From assembly GCA_013824715.1 (NCBI GenBank), contig PNOH01000009.1:1-64000 (forward strand): a stretch of 64,000 bases of DNA, written 5' to 3'. Shown here in pieces: positions 46,277 through 55,134 of this stretch. A model generated the notes under the pieces. That model saw only the letters and a list, made by a program, of their open reading frames with translations. It was not told the DNA's origin and ran no database searches. This stretch comes from Odoribacter sp. (GTDB lineage: Bacteria; Bacteroidota; Bacteroidia; Bacteroidales; Prolixibacteraceae). The position numbers and the translations under genes are program-made. Within the stretch, counting starts at the first letter, position 1. Each line of letters opens with the position of its first letter.

Positions 46277-48736
46277 CTAGAATCGTTCCGTTTTGTAGCC
46301 TCTTTGCTTCAGGTATTTCAATAAATCATCCAATCGGCCGTAAAACTTATCGGTCCGTTCGGGAGCTGTTCCCAAATGAATCAACATGATACACCCATTT
46401 AAACCATTCGGATCTTTCTTTTCAAAATTTTTGATGTCATTCATAATTGTTTCCGACGAACGGTAGCCGGGCATATCCGGCGTGGTATAGTCGGCATTAG
46501 AACGAATTCCGGGTGTAAAGTTGACGACTTTCAATCCAATTTGCCTGCTCCAGTCAACGCTTTCGGTATTGTACCACTCGTATGGTGGCAAAAATACCTT
46601 CGCTTTTTCAGGCGTAATTCCAAAAGCGCCCATTTTTTTGAAGTTGGCTTTCAAGTCTTCGGATAATTGATGCTGACTAACCAATGTCGAATCGCGTTTA
46701 CTCCAGTCGGCATACAGCAAATGCCTGTCGGAATGTGCGCCCAAATAATGGCCATCTGTAATCAAGTCGTTAATAAGTTTACTATTTTCCGGATTACTAT
46801 AAAAAGTTCCGGTAAAGAAAAATGAAGATTTGACCTTGTTCTTTTTCAGTGTTTGAGCAATCACTTTGCCACCTTCAGCATATTCGTGAGCCGAAAAAAT
46901 GAGGTAAATTTTCTTGTCTTTCTGGTTCATTCGGACTACTGCACCTTGACTATCACACTGATCCTGATTATTTTCCTGATCAGCTTCAAGTGAAGAAAGC
47001 AAATAACTTAAGCTGGCTGTTCCATCCATCGTGGGTTCGTTGGTCGAATAATCGCCCATATCGTCATGATATACCGCTTTTCCATTCTGAAATTCAGCAT
47101 ATTCATCAGCATCGTGCAAACTTATTCCGAGCAGGCTATTATAAATATGCGAGTAAACCGGACCATCAACCAGTCCGCCTGTTGTAGTTTTTTTCAGGAT
47201 GTAAGTAAGCGACGAATGGGGAATTTCAGGATAATCGCCACCAGCCGGAAGTCCGCAAATCATGGATGTTCCCCACGGATTGCAACCGAATAACCAGTCA
47301 GTCAAGGCAGCTTCCATTAGTTCGTAACTCGCGTCGCCAGTTATTTTCCGGTACAATTTGGCCTGGGTTGCAGCAGCAACTACCAGATTATTAGAGCACC
47401 ATATAAATGGCACTCCGATACGAAAAGGATCGTTTCCCGCATATTTTTTCAACTGATCGAGGCCCTGTTTCATCAAACCGGAAAACTGTTTTGCTATTGC
47501 CGGATCGTTGGACTGAGCCATTAAAACATGACCCAGGTTCACAAACGGATAATACTGGTAATGACGTGCGCGGTTCAGTTCCATCCAGGGAGTTACCGGT
47601 TCCAGTTCGCCCCAGTATTTGGCCTGCTTCTGAAAATCGGTCGTTTTATCCAGAGGAATAAGGGTGGCAGCCGCCAGTTCCATATCGTCAACGTAATTAT
47701 CTTCCTCGTAAAAATACGGTGAAGCGATACAGGCAGTCTGGCAATTACCCAAATCTGATTTGGCAAAATCCCAGGCATCGTACGACTTATGAAGCATCTG
47801 ACCGGCAAAAGCGGGATCAATCTGTTTGAAAACGGAAGCTCCCAATGCAAACGATGAAGCAAATTTTGCTGCGATAGATGAAACGCCGGTCGTGCGGTTT
47901 TTATATTTGCCAAGTCCCTGCGATTTTCCTGATACAAAGTAAACCGGCCGGTATTTTCCAAGTCCGTAACTGCCTATAGTGTCGTTCGTTGGCAATCGCA
48001 AACCAATGTGATCGCGGTCGTCGGCAATCTGGTTATACATTTCATTTTTAGCCGGATTCATCCGCATCAGCCATTCAAGTCCCCAGCGCGCTTCGTCCAG
48101 AATATCGGGAATACCATTTATCCCAGGCCTTCCGTTTGCATCGAACCGGTCGCTATAAACTGTTGGATTTTGCTGATAAGCAAACAACAACTGATAAATG
48201 GCATTCGCCGAAGTGGTCGTATATTGTAAATAATCTGATGCATCGTGCCATCCACCAATAGCATTGATTTTTTCGCCGGTACGGGATGGATGTTCAACTA
48301 TAATTCCATCATGGGTATGGCAGGAATCATTCAGGAAAGGATTAAACCCGCATCGTTGCTGGCGCATATAATTCAGGATGAAATCGGCTGTGCCCTGATA
48401 AACGTCGGGTGATATGCGAAACGAAGGAGAGACGCATTTACCGATCTGGAGATAAAATCCACCGATTTGTTCAACCGACGAAAAATTCAACCTTAAAGCA
48501 ATTTTTTGCCCCCAGACTGAAGCATCAGCAGGTTCTGTTTGCCCTTCCAAAATCAGTTTTCCGGAAAGTGTTTCGAATAATTGAAACGTGGAAACATTTT
48601 GCTCCCTGTCAGAAATAAACACGGCAACTTTCGATGAATGAGGCAAATAACCAAGCTGATTGATCCGGATAACTTCGTATGCTGAAACTTTAAAAGCAAC
48701 CAGAGAAATCAGGATAAACAACAAATTAATTTTCAT
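46277..48736 (-). CDS. GH9 glycoside hydrolase fused to NodB-type polysaccharide deacetylase
   Basis: An 819-residue exported fusion. After a signal peptide (residues 1-19) an Ig-like CelD_N domain (about 20-110) leads into a GH9 barrel (about 115-605) with GGWHDASDY (Asp165 and Asp168 as base) and a C-terminal NEPTMDGTAS carrying the general-acid Glu. Residues 608-819 form a CE4/NodB-like domain: HSDRH (His668/His672), LPPY, and LIHLG, but motif 1 reads FSAHE instead of TFDDG. GH9 members include exo-glucosaminidases, so a deacetylase plus glucosaminidase acting on GlcNAc-containing oligosaccharides fits the locus. It begins the long minus-strand array and is divergent from the kinase gene. 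Confidence 0.85.
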   Translation of the reverse strand: MKINLLFILISLVAFKVSAYEVIRINQLGYLPHSSKVAVFISDREQNVSTFQLFETLSGKLILEGQTEPADASVWGQKIALRLNFSSVEQIGGFYLQIGKCVSPSFRISPDVYQGTADFILNYMRQQRCGFNPFLNDSCHTHDGIIVEHPSRTGEKINAIGGWHDASDYLQYTTTSANAIYQLLFAYQQNPTVYSDRFDANGRPGINGIPDILDEARWGLEWLMRMNPAKNEMYNQIADDRDHIGLRLPTNDTIGSYGLGKYRPVYFVSGKSQGLGKYKNRTTGVSSIAAKFASSFALGASVFKQIDPAFAGQMLHKSYDAWDFAKSDLGNCQTACIASPYFYEEDNYVDDMELAAATLIPLDKTTDFQKQAKYWGELEPVTPWMELNRARHYQYYPFVNLGHVLMAQSNDPAIAKQFSGLMKQGLDQLKKYAGNDPFRIGVPFIWCSNNLVVAAATQAKLYRKITGDASYELMEAALTDWLFGCNPWGTSMICGLPAGGDYPEIPHSSLTYILKKTTTGGLVDGPVYSHIYNSLLGISLHDADEYAEFQNGKAVYHDDMGDYSTNEPTMDGTASLSYLLSSLEADQENNQDQCDSQGAVVRMNQKDKKIYLIFSAHEYAEGGKVIAQTLKKNKVKSSFFFTGTFYSNPENSKLINDLITDGHYLGAHSDRHLLYADWSKRDSTLVSQHQLSEDLKANFKKMGAFGITPEKAKVFLPPYEWYNTESVDWSRQIGLKVVNFTPGIRSNADYTTPDMPGYRSSETIMNDIKNFEKKDPNGLNGCIMLIHLGTAPERTDKFYGRLDDLLKYLKQRGYKTERF

Positions 48737-48900
48737 ATCAAGTCAGGTTTTGGGTTAGGGTTCAGATTAATTCCTTTAAAAAATTGCTTGCTATAAAGAT
48801 AGATATCTATATAATACCGACAGTTTTGTCAGACATCTTTTCTGTTTTACTTTTAATCCAATTCCGCATCAAAAATAGTCTATTAAATGAATTTACAAAT

Positions 48901-48930
48901 ATTGGTAATACATGTTATATGATACATTTA
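48901..48930 (+). promoter_or_regulatory. Candidate operator upstream of kinase/murQ operon
   Basis: ATTGGTAATACATGTTA (48901-48917) matches 16 of 17 bases with the motif upstream of susC (27520-27504, minus strand). A weaker second half-site, ACATTTAT, follows at 48924-48931. The motif ends 84 bp before the kinase ATG and reads toward it. It lies in the divergent region shared with the GH9-deacetylase gene, so it could affect both directions. Confidence 0.45.
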
Positions 48931-49001
48931 TTTTCTAATCTAAATCCTTATATTTACAACATTGAAATGAAAAATATGACCTGTCAAAATCATTATTCAA
49001 A

Positions 49002-49841
49002 ATGAAATTAATTGCTGATAGTGGTTCGACCAAAACAGCCTGGAAACTTATCAGTCGTTCAGGAACTATTAAAGATATAAAAACCTCAGGGATTAACCCA
49101 TTTTTTCGTACGGAAGATGACATTTTCCTGGAATTAAGAAAGTCTCTTTTGCCTGAAACCGGTATAGAGATCACAGAAATCTACTTTTACGGAACTGGTA
49201 TTATCAATGCTGAAAAAGGTGACATTATAAAAAGGGCCTTAAGTAGAATTTACCATCAGGCCGCCATCGAAACCTACAGCGATGTTCTTGGCGCTGCCAG
49301 GGCATTATTCGGGAATAAAGCCGGAATTGCCTGCATTTTAGGGACCGGATCGAATGTTTGCCTGTACGATGGCGAAAAAATTACCGAAGGAATTTCACCT
49401 CTTGGATTTATATTGGGCGATGAAGGCAGCGGCGCAGTGATGGGCCGAAAACTATTGGGCGACTATTTTAAAGAAGTGATGCCTCCCGATTTGCGCGATG
49501 ATTTTACTAAAAAGTATAACCTGGCCCGTGAAGAAGCTTTAAACAGCGTTTACCGAAGCGAAAAGCCCAATCAATTTTTGGCTCAGTTTACGCCATTTTT
49601 GTCGGAGCATGCAGGTTCGGTTTATTGTCAGGAATTTGTTCAACGAAATTTCATGGAATTCTTCGACCGGAATGTAAGCCACATTCCGGGCTACAAGAAT
49701 TATCCGATCGGATTTGTTGGTTCAGTAGCTTTTTATTTCAGCCAGATTTTAAATAATACAGCCAGTTATTTTGGATTCGATCAAACCATTATCATTAAAG
49801 ATCCGATTGAAGGACTGGAAAAATATTATAACAACTTATAA
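49002..49841 (+). CDS. murK: BadF/BadG/BcrA/BcrD-type kinase, probable N-acetylmuramate (or GlcNAc) kinase
   Basis: A 279-residue actin-fold kinase. The N-terminal phosphate-binding loop is ADSGSTKTAW (about residues 5-14), and the adenosine-side motif GTGSNVCLYDG and GDEGSGAVMG are typical of the BadF/BadG-GlcNAc kinase family. It would phosphorylate imported MurNAc at C6. It lies 4 bp upstream of murQ, as in Tannerella forsythia, where the homologous kinase (MurK) supplies MurNAc-6-phosphate in the absence of a PTS. The length is a little short of typical GlcNAc kinases but matches this group. The ATG at 49002 is the first in frame after the intergenic motif. Substrate preference between MurNAc and GlcNAc cannot be seen in the sequence. 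Confidence 0.82.
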   Translation: MKLIADSGSTKTAWKLISRSGTIKDIKTSGINPFFRTEDDIFLELRKSLLPETGIEITEIYFYGTGIINAEKGDIIKRALSRIYHQAAIETYSDVLGAARALFGNKAGIACILGTGSNVCLYDGEKITEGISPLGFILGDEGSGAVMGRKLLGDYFKEVMPPDLRDDFTKKYNLAREEALNSVYRSEKPNQFLAQFTPFLSEHAGSVYCQEFVQRNFMEFFDRNVSHIPGYKNYPIGFVGSVAFYFSQILNNTASYFGFDQTIIIKDPIEGLEKYYNNL

Positions 49842-49845
49842 CAGA

Positions 49846-50670
49846 ATGACAACAGAAAGTACAACCGAAGCCGATTCATTGTATCATGATCTGGAACAGA
49901 AATCGGTAAAAGAGCTTTTATTAAGCATTCACGAAGAAGATAAAAAAGTACTTCCGGCAATTCACGAGGCTATCCCCCAAATCGAAAAACTGGTAGAACA
50001 GGTTTACCTTCGCATGAAGAAAGGTGGTCGGCTATTCTACATGGGGGCCGGCACCAGTGGAAGACTTGGAATTCTTGATGCCTCTGAGATTCCACCAACT
50101 TTCGGTGTCGGTCACGATCTGGTCATCGGCCTGATTGCCGGCGGTGACCGTGCCATACGTAAAGCTGTTGAAATGGCTGAAGATGATGAAGAACAAGGCT
50201 GGAAAGACCTAGAAAAATACGAGGTAACCAAGTTAGACACAATTGTTGGAATAGCAGCATCAGGTAGAACTCCTTATGTAATTGGAGCAGTAAAAAAAGC
50301 CCGCTTAGGAGGCCTCCTGACAGGCTGTATCGTGAATAACAAGAACAGCGCTTTGGCACAAAATGTCGAAATTGCCATTGAAGCGGTTGTAGGTCCCGAA
50401 TTCCTTACAGGCAGCACCCGTATGAAATCGGGCACTTCGCAAAAGTTAATCCTGAATATGATCACCACTTCGCTGATGATTAAACTCGGAAGGGTAAAAG
50501 GCAACAAAATGGTGAACATGCAACTCACCAATCAAAAGCTTATTAACCGTGGAACCCGCATGATCCGAACAGAACTGGGCTACGATGAAGTAAAAGCCAA
50601 ACGGCTGCTATTGCTTCACGGGTCGGTAAATAATGTATTGCTGGCCGAAAAAGAAGAGAACAGGCAATAA
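49846..50670 (+). CDS. murQ: N-acetylmuramic acid 6-phosphate etherase
   Basis: A 274-residue cytoplasmic SIS-domain enzyme that cleaves the lactyl ether of MurNAc-6-phosphate to GlcNAc-6-phosphate and D-lactate. The ATG at 49846 is preferred, 4 bp after the kinase stop; the frame is open further upstream but only overlaps the kinase. Family signatures include GGRLFYMGAGTSGRLGILDA, EIPPTFGV, IGLIAGGDRAI, VGIAASGRTPYVIGA, the segment GPEFLTGSTRMKSGTSQK, and LHGSVNNVLL. Length and motif order match MurQ of E. coli and Bacillus. It commits the whole locus to MurNAc salvage. GlcNAc-6-phosphate would then enter NagA/NagB, which are not in the window. Confidence 0.97.
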   Translation: MTTESTTEADSLYHDLEQKSVKELLLSIHEEDKKVLPAIHEAIPQIEKLVEQVYLRMKKGGRLFYMGAGTSGRLGILDASEIPPTFGVGHDLVIGLIAGGDRAIRKAVEMAEDDEEQGWKDLEKYEVTKLDTIVGIAASGRTPYVIGAVKKARLGGLLTGCIVNNKNSALAQNVEIAIEAVVGPEFLTGSTRMKSGTSQKLILNMITTSLMIKLGRVKGNKMVNMQLTNQKLINRGTRMIRTELGYDEVKAKRLLLLHGSVNNVLLAEKEENRQ

Positions 50671-50686
50671 CAAAAGAATTATCTAT

Positions 50687-51169
50687 TTATCTACCGCTTC
50701 TGATTTTTTTAACCATTTCAGGAAGAACTGGCTCAAAATTATTGCCAAAACTTGACCGAATGTAGGAAAGTACCCCGGCAATTTCTTCATCGGTCAATTG
50801 TGCCTGTGAGGGCATAAAACTATTATAAACTTCGCCATTCACCTCAATTTTTCCACTAAGCCCCTTCATCATAATCGCAATTAATTCTGCGGGATCTTTA
50901 CCAACCCAACTTCCGGGAATGAGCGGCGGATGCATATTAGGAACTCCTGAACCATCAGACTGGTGGCAGGACAAACAATACTTCGTATAAACAGCTTTCC
51001 CCGGATGCACTTTTTCAGTAACCTGTGCGGGCAGATTTTTATTGATTTCGGAGGTTAATTGTTCAGAACCAACAGCCTCAACTTTTTTATTATCAGTCTT
51101 TTTCTGGCAAGATATGATTGCCACCAACAATAAAACACTGAATATTAACCGACTAGTTTTTCTCTTCAT
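50687..51169 (-). CDS. Cytochrome c lipoprotein
   Basis: A 160-residue periplasmic mono-haem cytochrome c. Its N-terminus has a lipoprotein-like hydrophobic segment ending AIISC. The haem site is CLSCH in YTKYCLSCHQSDGSG, and the axial Met is likely in NSFMPSQAQLTD. It probably shuttles electrons to a terminal oxidase or serves an associated dehydrogenase. The start overlaps the stop codon of the upstream acyltransferase gene (ATGA), so it is translationally coupled to it. It converges with murQ, with 16 bp between the stop codons and no obvious terminator. Confidence 0.9.
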   Translation of the reverse strand: MKRKTSRLIFSVLLLVAIISCQKKTDNKKVEAVGSEQLTSEINKNLPAQVTEKVHPGKAVYTKYCLSCHQSDGSGVPNMHPPLIPGSWVGKDPAELIAIMMKGLSGKIEVNGEVYNSFMPSQAQLTDEEIAGVLSYIRSSFGNNFEPVLPEMVKKIRSGR

Positions 51170-52977
51170 ATAATTACTCCTTTTCCCCGATTCGAATAAA
51201 ATTGCTGAAGGATCGAATCGTCGTTGGCTTCCTTCGATAATGACTCAATTGTATTTGGCGGAACATCACACAAATCCAGGGCCATCAATCCATCCAGACA
51301 ATTATTAAATTTCGGATCAACATTAAATCCGATAATTTTCGCATTCAGCTTGATGTATTTCTTTAAAAGCACAGGCAAGCCAGAGTTCAGTTCGTCCACA
51401 TCGCCAATAAATTTATCAAGCGAATTGATATCATTGTCCATCGACTGCATGATCACATTCAGGTTCTGATCATCGGTTTTAAACTTGTATGAATTGCGCG
51501 GTGTAATGCTTTTTGCCAAGTTCCAGTCGAAATGATGAGCCATGAGGAACTTGATGATCATTTCCTTGGAAGTAGCTGAGTAGTCGTCGCTTACACTGAC
51601 TGGACCCATAAGATAGCGGTATTCAGGATTTTTAAGCGTAAAATACAGAATACCTTTCCATAACAGAAATAAAGGCATGGGTTTTCGCTGATATTCCCTG
51701 ACCACAAATGAACGCCCCAGTTCCATCGTTTGCCTGAGCATATCCTGAAGGTCGTCCCTGATCTTAAACAGGCTATGAATATAAAAACCACGGACCCCAA
51801 ACTTGTGCATAATTTCGGCGCCTTTTCCAATCCGGTAAGCTCCAGCAATCATTTCGGCCTCAGCATCCCAGATGAACATCTGGTTGTAATACAAATCAAA
51901 TTCATCGAGATCAATGCTACGGTTGGTACCTTCGCCAACCTGCCTGAAAGTGACTTCGCGAAGACGTCCAATTTCTAAAAGAATGCAGGGAATTCGTTTT
52001 GATGGCGCACAATAAACCGTATAATTTTTCATTCTGAACAACAAAAATTCTGTTCCCAATTCCTGAAGTTCCTGAATAATCTTTTCGTGTGGTACTGGTT
52101 CTGCAACAGGTTCAATCCGTTGCTGGCGTTTCAGTGAATAATTGAAAAATTTTTTTACCTCAATCTTCGAACACAGCAGATAAGTCCTGGCGCGCAGATA
52201 TCTGCCATACTGGTAAATATCTGCAAATTTATCCTGTTCTTTAACCGAAATAGTGCTTCCAATCCTGATCTTGACCGGATTTTTATGTTGGTATAAAATT
52301 TCAGTCGGAAGTTTCATGCTTTTCAACAAAGAGTGAATATTTCCCATCAGGTAGAACAAACGGCTGTTATAACCCTGAAAATGAATCGGGACAACCGGTA
52401 CCTTTTGCTGCTTGATGTATCTTATCGTATTTTGATGCCACTGTTTATCCGACAATAAATGCGACGCATCGAACTGAGAAACCTCTCCGGCGGGAAAAAG
52501 GCAAAGCAATCCGCCTTTCTCCAAATGTGAGGTAGCTTTATCCCATCCGGAATGATCGCCCCGTTTATCTGACTTTTTTTTGACCACCTGCTCTTCCAGA
52601 AAAAACTCACTGATTGGTTCGATCTTTTGCAGCAATTGAGAGGACACTATTTTCAAATCGAAACGAACCTGACTTAAAATTTTGATGAGCAAAAAACCTT
52701 CGAGGCCACCAAATGGATAATTGCAAATAACTATGGCCGGACCTGTTTTTGGAACCCGCTTATGCAATTCTTCCATATCAAATACATAGTTGATCTTCAG
52801 AATTTTGATTAGTTCATCAACAAAATCAAGTCCTTTCTTGTCGCCAATCTGATTATAAACCCGGTTTAATTTATCGAATCGCAGAAAAAACATCAGGAAC
52901 CGGGCAAAATGTTCGCCACCAATATAACTAAGCTTTGGGTTTGCTTTCAGGAAGTCTTTTGGTTTAAAAAGTTCCAT
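51166..52977 (-). CDS. Fused PlsC-like and GNAT-type acyltransferase (OlsF-like aminolipid synthase)
   Basis: A cytoplasmic-face protein of about 603 residues (ATG at 52977 chosen; the frame extends 13 codons more). The N-terminal ~290 residues resemble a lysophospholipid acyltransferase, with CNYPFGGLEG at the H-x4/5-D position and LFPAGEVSQF as the glycerol-phosphate motif. The second half is an N-acyl transferase domain of the OlsB/GNAT-hemolysin type, recognised from the LLEIGRLREVTFRQVGEG segment. This order fits bifunctional OlsF/glycine-lipid synthases (N- then O-acylation of an amino acid). The usual catalytic His is Tyr87 here and the Asp is Glu93, so O-acylation activity is in doubt. 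Confidence 0.8.
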   Translation of the reverse strand: MELFKPKDFLKANPKLSYIGGEHFARFLMFFLRFDKLNRVYNQIGDKKGLDFVDELIKILKINYVFDMEELHKRVPKTGPAIVICNYPFGGLEGFLLIKILSQVRFDLKIVSSQLLQKIEPISEFFLEEQVVKKKSDKRGDHSGWDKATSHLEKGGLLCLFPAGEVSQFDASHLLSDKQWHQNTIRYIKQQKVPVVPIHFQGYNSRLFYLMGNIHSLLKSMKLPTEILYQHKNPVKIRIGSTISVKEQDKFADIYQYGRYLRARTYLLCSKIEVKKFFNYSLKRQQRIEPVAEPVPHEKIIQELQELGTEFLLFRMKNYTVYCAPSKRIPCILLEIGRLREVTFRQVGEGTNRSIDLDEFDLYYNQMFIWDAEAEMIAGAYRIGKGAEIMHKFGVRGFYIHSLFKIRDDLQDMLRQTMELGRSFVVREYQRKPMPLFLLWKGILYFTLKNPEYRYLMGPVSVSDDYSATSKEMIIKFLMAHHFDWNLAKSITPRNSYKFKTDDQNLNVIMQSMDNDINSLDKFIGDVDELNSGLPVLLKKYIKLNAKIIGFNVDPKFNNCLDGLMALDLCDVPPNTIESLSKEANDDSILQQFYSNRGKGVII

Positions 52978-53138
52978 ATTCGTAATAACAGGTGTTTCTA
53001 ATTCAAAAAGAAGCAATTACATTTTTCAATCCTTGCTCAACCAGATCAGATTGATATCGAAAAAAGAATTCTTAAAAATGAACATTTTTTTTGGTCAATT
53101 GTAGTTGAAATAGCTTAATTCGCATAAAAATTTAGAAA

Positions 53139-55040
53139 TTGAACATACTATATCAAAAATACGACATCAATCAGTGGTTACCTACCACCAGAAAAGAGGT
53201 AGAATCGAGGGGTTGGGACAGTGTGGATGTGATTTTTTTTACCGGCGATGCCTATGTTGACCATCCATCGTTTGGCGCTGCAGTAATTGGCAGGATACTT
53301 GAAGCAGAAGGCCTTCGGGTCGCAATTGTTCCCCAGCCCAACTGGCAGGATGATTTACGCGATTTCAAAAAACTAGGCAAACCCAACCTTTATTTCGCGG
53401 TAACAGCCGGAAATATGGATTCGATGGTGAACCATTACACCGCCAATAAGCGAAAAAGATCAAACGATTCTTATACACCGGGGGGAAAGGCAGGCCAGCG
53501 GCCTGATTATGCTACTACTGTTTATTGCAATATCCTGAAAGAACTTTTTCCTGATGTGCCCCTGGTGGTGGGCGGTATTGAGGCTTCGCTCCGCCGTGTG
53601 ACTCATTACGATTACTGGAGCGACAAACTGAAGCCTTCCATTTTAATTGAATCGAAAGCGGATATGCTCTTTTACGGAATGGGAGAAAAGTCAATTCTGG
53701 AGTATTCCCGGCTGATCCAAAAAGGAGTTGATCCTTCAAAGCTGACCAATATTCCGCAAACAGCCTTTCTGGTTCCGAAGGACGGCGAGTATGTGACCAA
53801 CAAAAAGTGGAACAGCCTTAAACTTTATTCCTATCAGGAATGTCAGGAAGATAAAAAGAAATATGCCAAAAACTTCATGCACATTGAAGAGGAATCGAAC
53901 AAGGTGGAAGCCAATGTGCTCGTTCAGGAAACAGGCAATCAGCGGGTTATTGTAAATCCGCCCTGGCCGCCATTGGAAGAAAAGGAAATTGATCGTTTTT
54001 ATGATCTTCCGTTTACACGCCTTCCACACCCCCGCTATAAAAATAAAGAAGAGATTCCGGCCTATAAAATGATTCGCCACTCGGTAAATATTCACCGGGG
54101 GTGTTTTGGCGGCTGTACATTTTGTACTATTTCGGCCCATCAGGGGAAATTTATTGCCAGCCGCTCCGAGGAATCAATCCTGAAAGAGGTGGATAAACTG
54201 GTGTTGATGCCCGATTTCAAAGGATATATTTCCGATTTGGGAGGGCCTTCGGCTAACATGTATAAAATGAAAGGTATTCATCAGGAAATATGCAATAAAT
54301 GTAAACGTCCATCGTGCGTTTTTCCTGATGTGTGCAAAAACCTGAATACCGATCACAAACCAATGCTCGACTTGTACAAAAAAGTTCGCCAGCATCCCGA
54401 CGTTAAAAAGGCCTTTATTGGCAGCGGAATCCGATACGATATGATTTTGAAGGAAACCAGCGATCCGCAGGTGAATAAAAACAACATGGAATACCTGCGC
54501 GAAGTCATTAAGTACCATGTCTCCGGAAGGCTGAAAGTTGCTCCTGAACATACTTCCGATCAGGTACTTGATTTGATGCGGAAACCTTCATTTAAACTTT
54601 TTCATAAACTGAATAAGGTTTTTCAGGAAATAAACAAGGAAGAAGGGCTGAACCAACAGCTAATTCCTTATTTCATTTCCAGCCACCCCGGTTGCGAAAA
54701 TGTTGACATGGCCAATCTGGCAGTCGAAACCAAACAACTCGACTTCAAACTCGAACAAATCCAGGACTTCACTCCTACCCCTATGACCCTGGCTACCGTG
54801 ATTTATTATACCGGATACCATCCATACACCATGCAAAAAGTTTTTACAGCGAAAAGCCAGAAAGAAAAGCTGGCCCAACGCAAATACTTTTTCTGGTATC
54901 AGCGCGAATATCATCAGGAAATAAAAAGTGAGCTTTTGCGTCTGAACAGGAGAGATTTGCTGGACGGGCTTTTTGGGGGAAAGGCCTCCCCTAACCCATC
55001 CAAAGGAGGGGAATTGAGCCGCAATCCAAAACAAAAGTGA
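53139..55040 (+). CDS. ygiQ: YgiQ family radical SAM protein
   Basis: A 633-residue cytoplasmic radical SAM protein of the YgiQ (UPF0313) family. An N-terminal B12-binding-like domain (about residues 5-200: WDSVDVIFFTGDAYVDHPSF, GGIEASLRRVTHYDYWSD) precedes the radical SAM core with the [4Fe-4S] motif CFGGCTFC in HRGCFGGCTFCTISAHQG. DUF3362 follows (GLNQQLIPYFISSHPGC, TPTPMTLATVIYYTG). The start codon is TTG at 53139, since the N-terminus matches the family from there. Physiological reaction is unknown. The tail GGKASPNPSKGGELSRNPKQ is encoded by a GC-rich intergenic repeat. Confidence 0.92.
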   Translation: MNILYQKYDINQWLPTTRKEVESRGWDSVDVIFFTGDAYVDHPSFGAAVIGRILEAEGLRVAIVPQPNWQDDLRDFKKLGKPNLYFAVTAGNMDSMVNHYTANKRKRSNDSYTPGGKAGQRPDYATTVYCNILKELFPDVPLVVGGIEASLRRVTHYDYWSDKLKPSILIESKADMLFYGMGEKSILEYSRLIQKGVDPSKLTNIPQTAFLVPKDGEYVTNKKWNSLKLYSYQECQEDKKKYAKNFMHIEEESNKVEANVLVQETGNQRVIVNPPWPPLEEKEIDRFYDLPFTRLPHPRYKNKEEIPAYKMIRHSVNIHRGCFGGCTFCTISAHQGKFIASRSEESILKEVDKLVLMPDFKGYISDLGGPSANMYKMKGIHQEICNKCKRPSCVFPDVCKNLNTDHKPMLDLYKKVRQHPDVKKAFIGSGIRYDMILKETSDPQVNKNNMEYLREVIKYHVSGRLKVAPEHTSDQVLDLMRKPSFKLFHKLNKVFQEINKEEGLNQQLIPYFISSHPGCENVDMANLAVETKQLDFKLEQIQDFTPTPMTLATVIYYTGYHPYTMQKVFTAKSQKEKLAQRKYFFWYQREYHQEIKSELLRLNRRDLLDGLFGGKASPNPSKGGELSRNPKQK

Positions 55041-55134
55041 ACCATTTAACAATTTACTATTTAGCCATTGACCATTTAACCATTGAAATCGTAAATCGTA
55101 AATAAACAAATCGTAAATAATTCGATCATTTAAC

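Noticed and set aside
50671-50686. Terminator between murQ and cytochrome c
   Set aside because: Only 16 bp and no inverted repeat.
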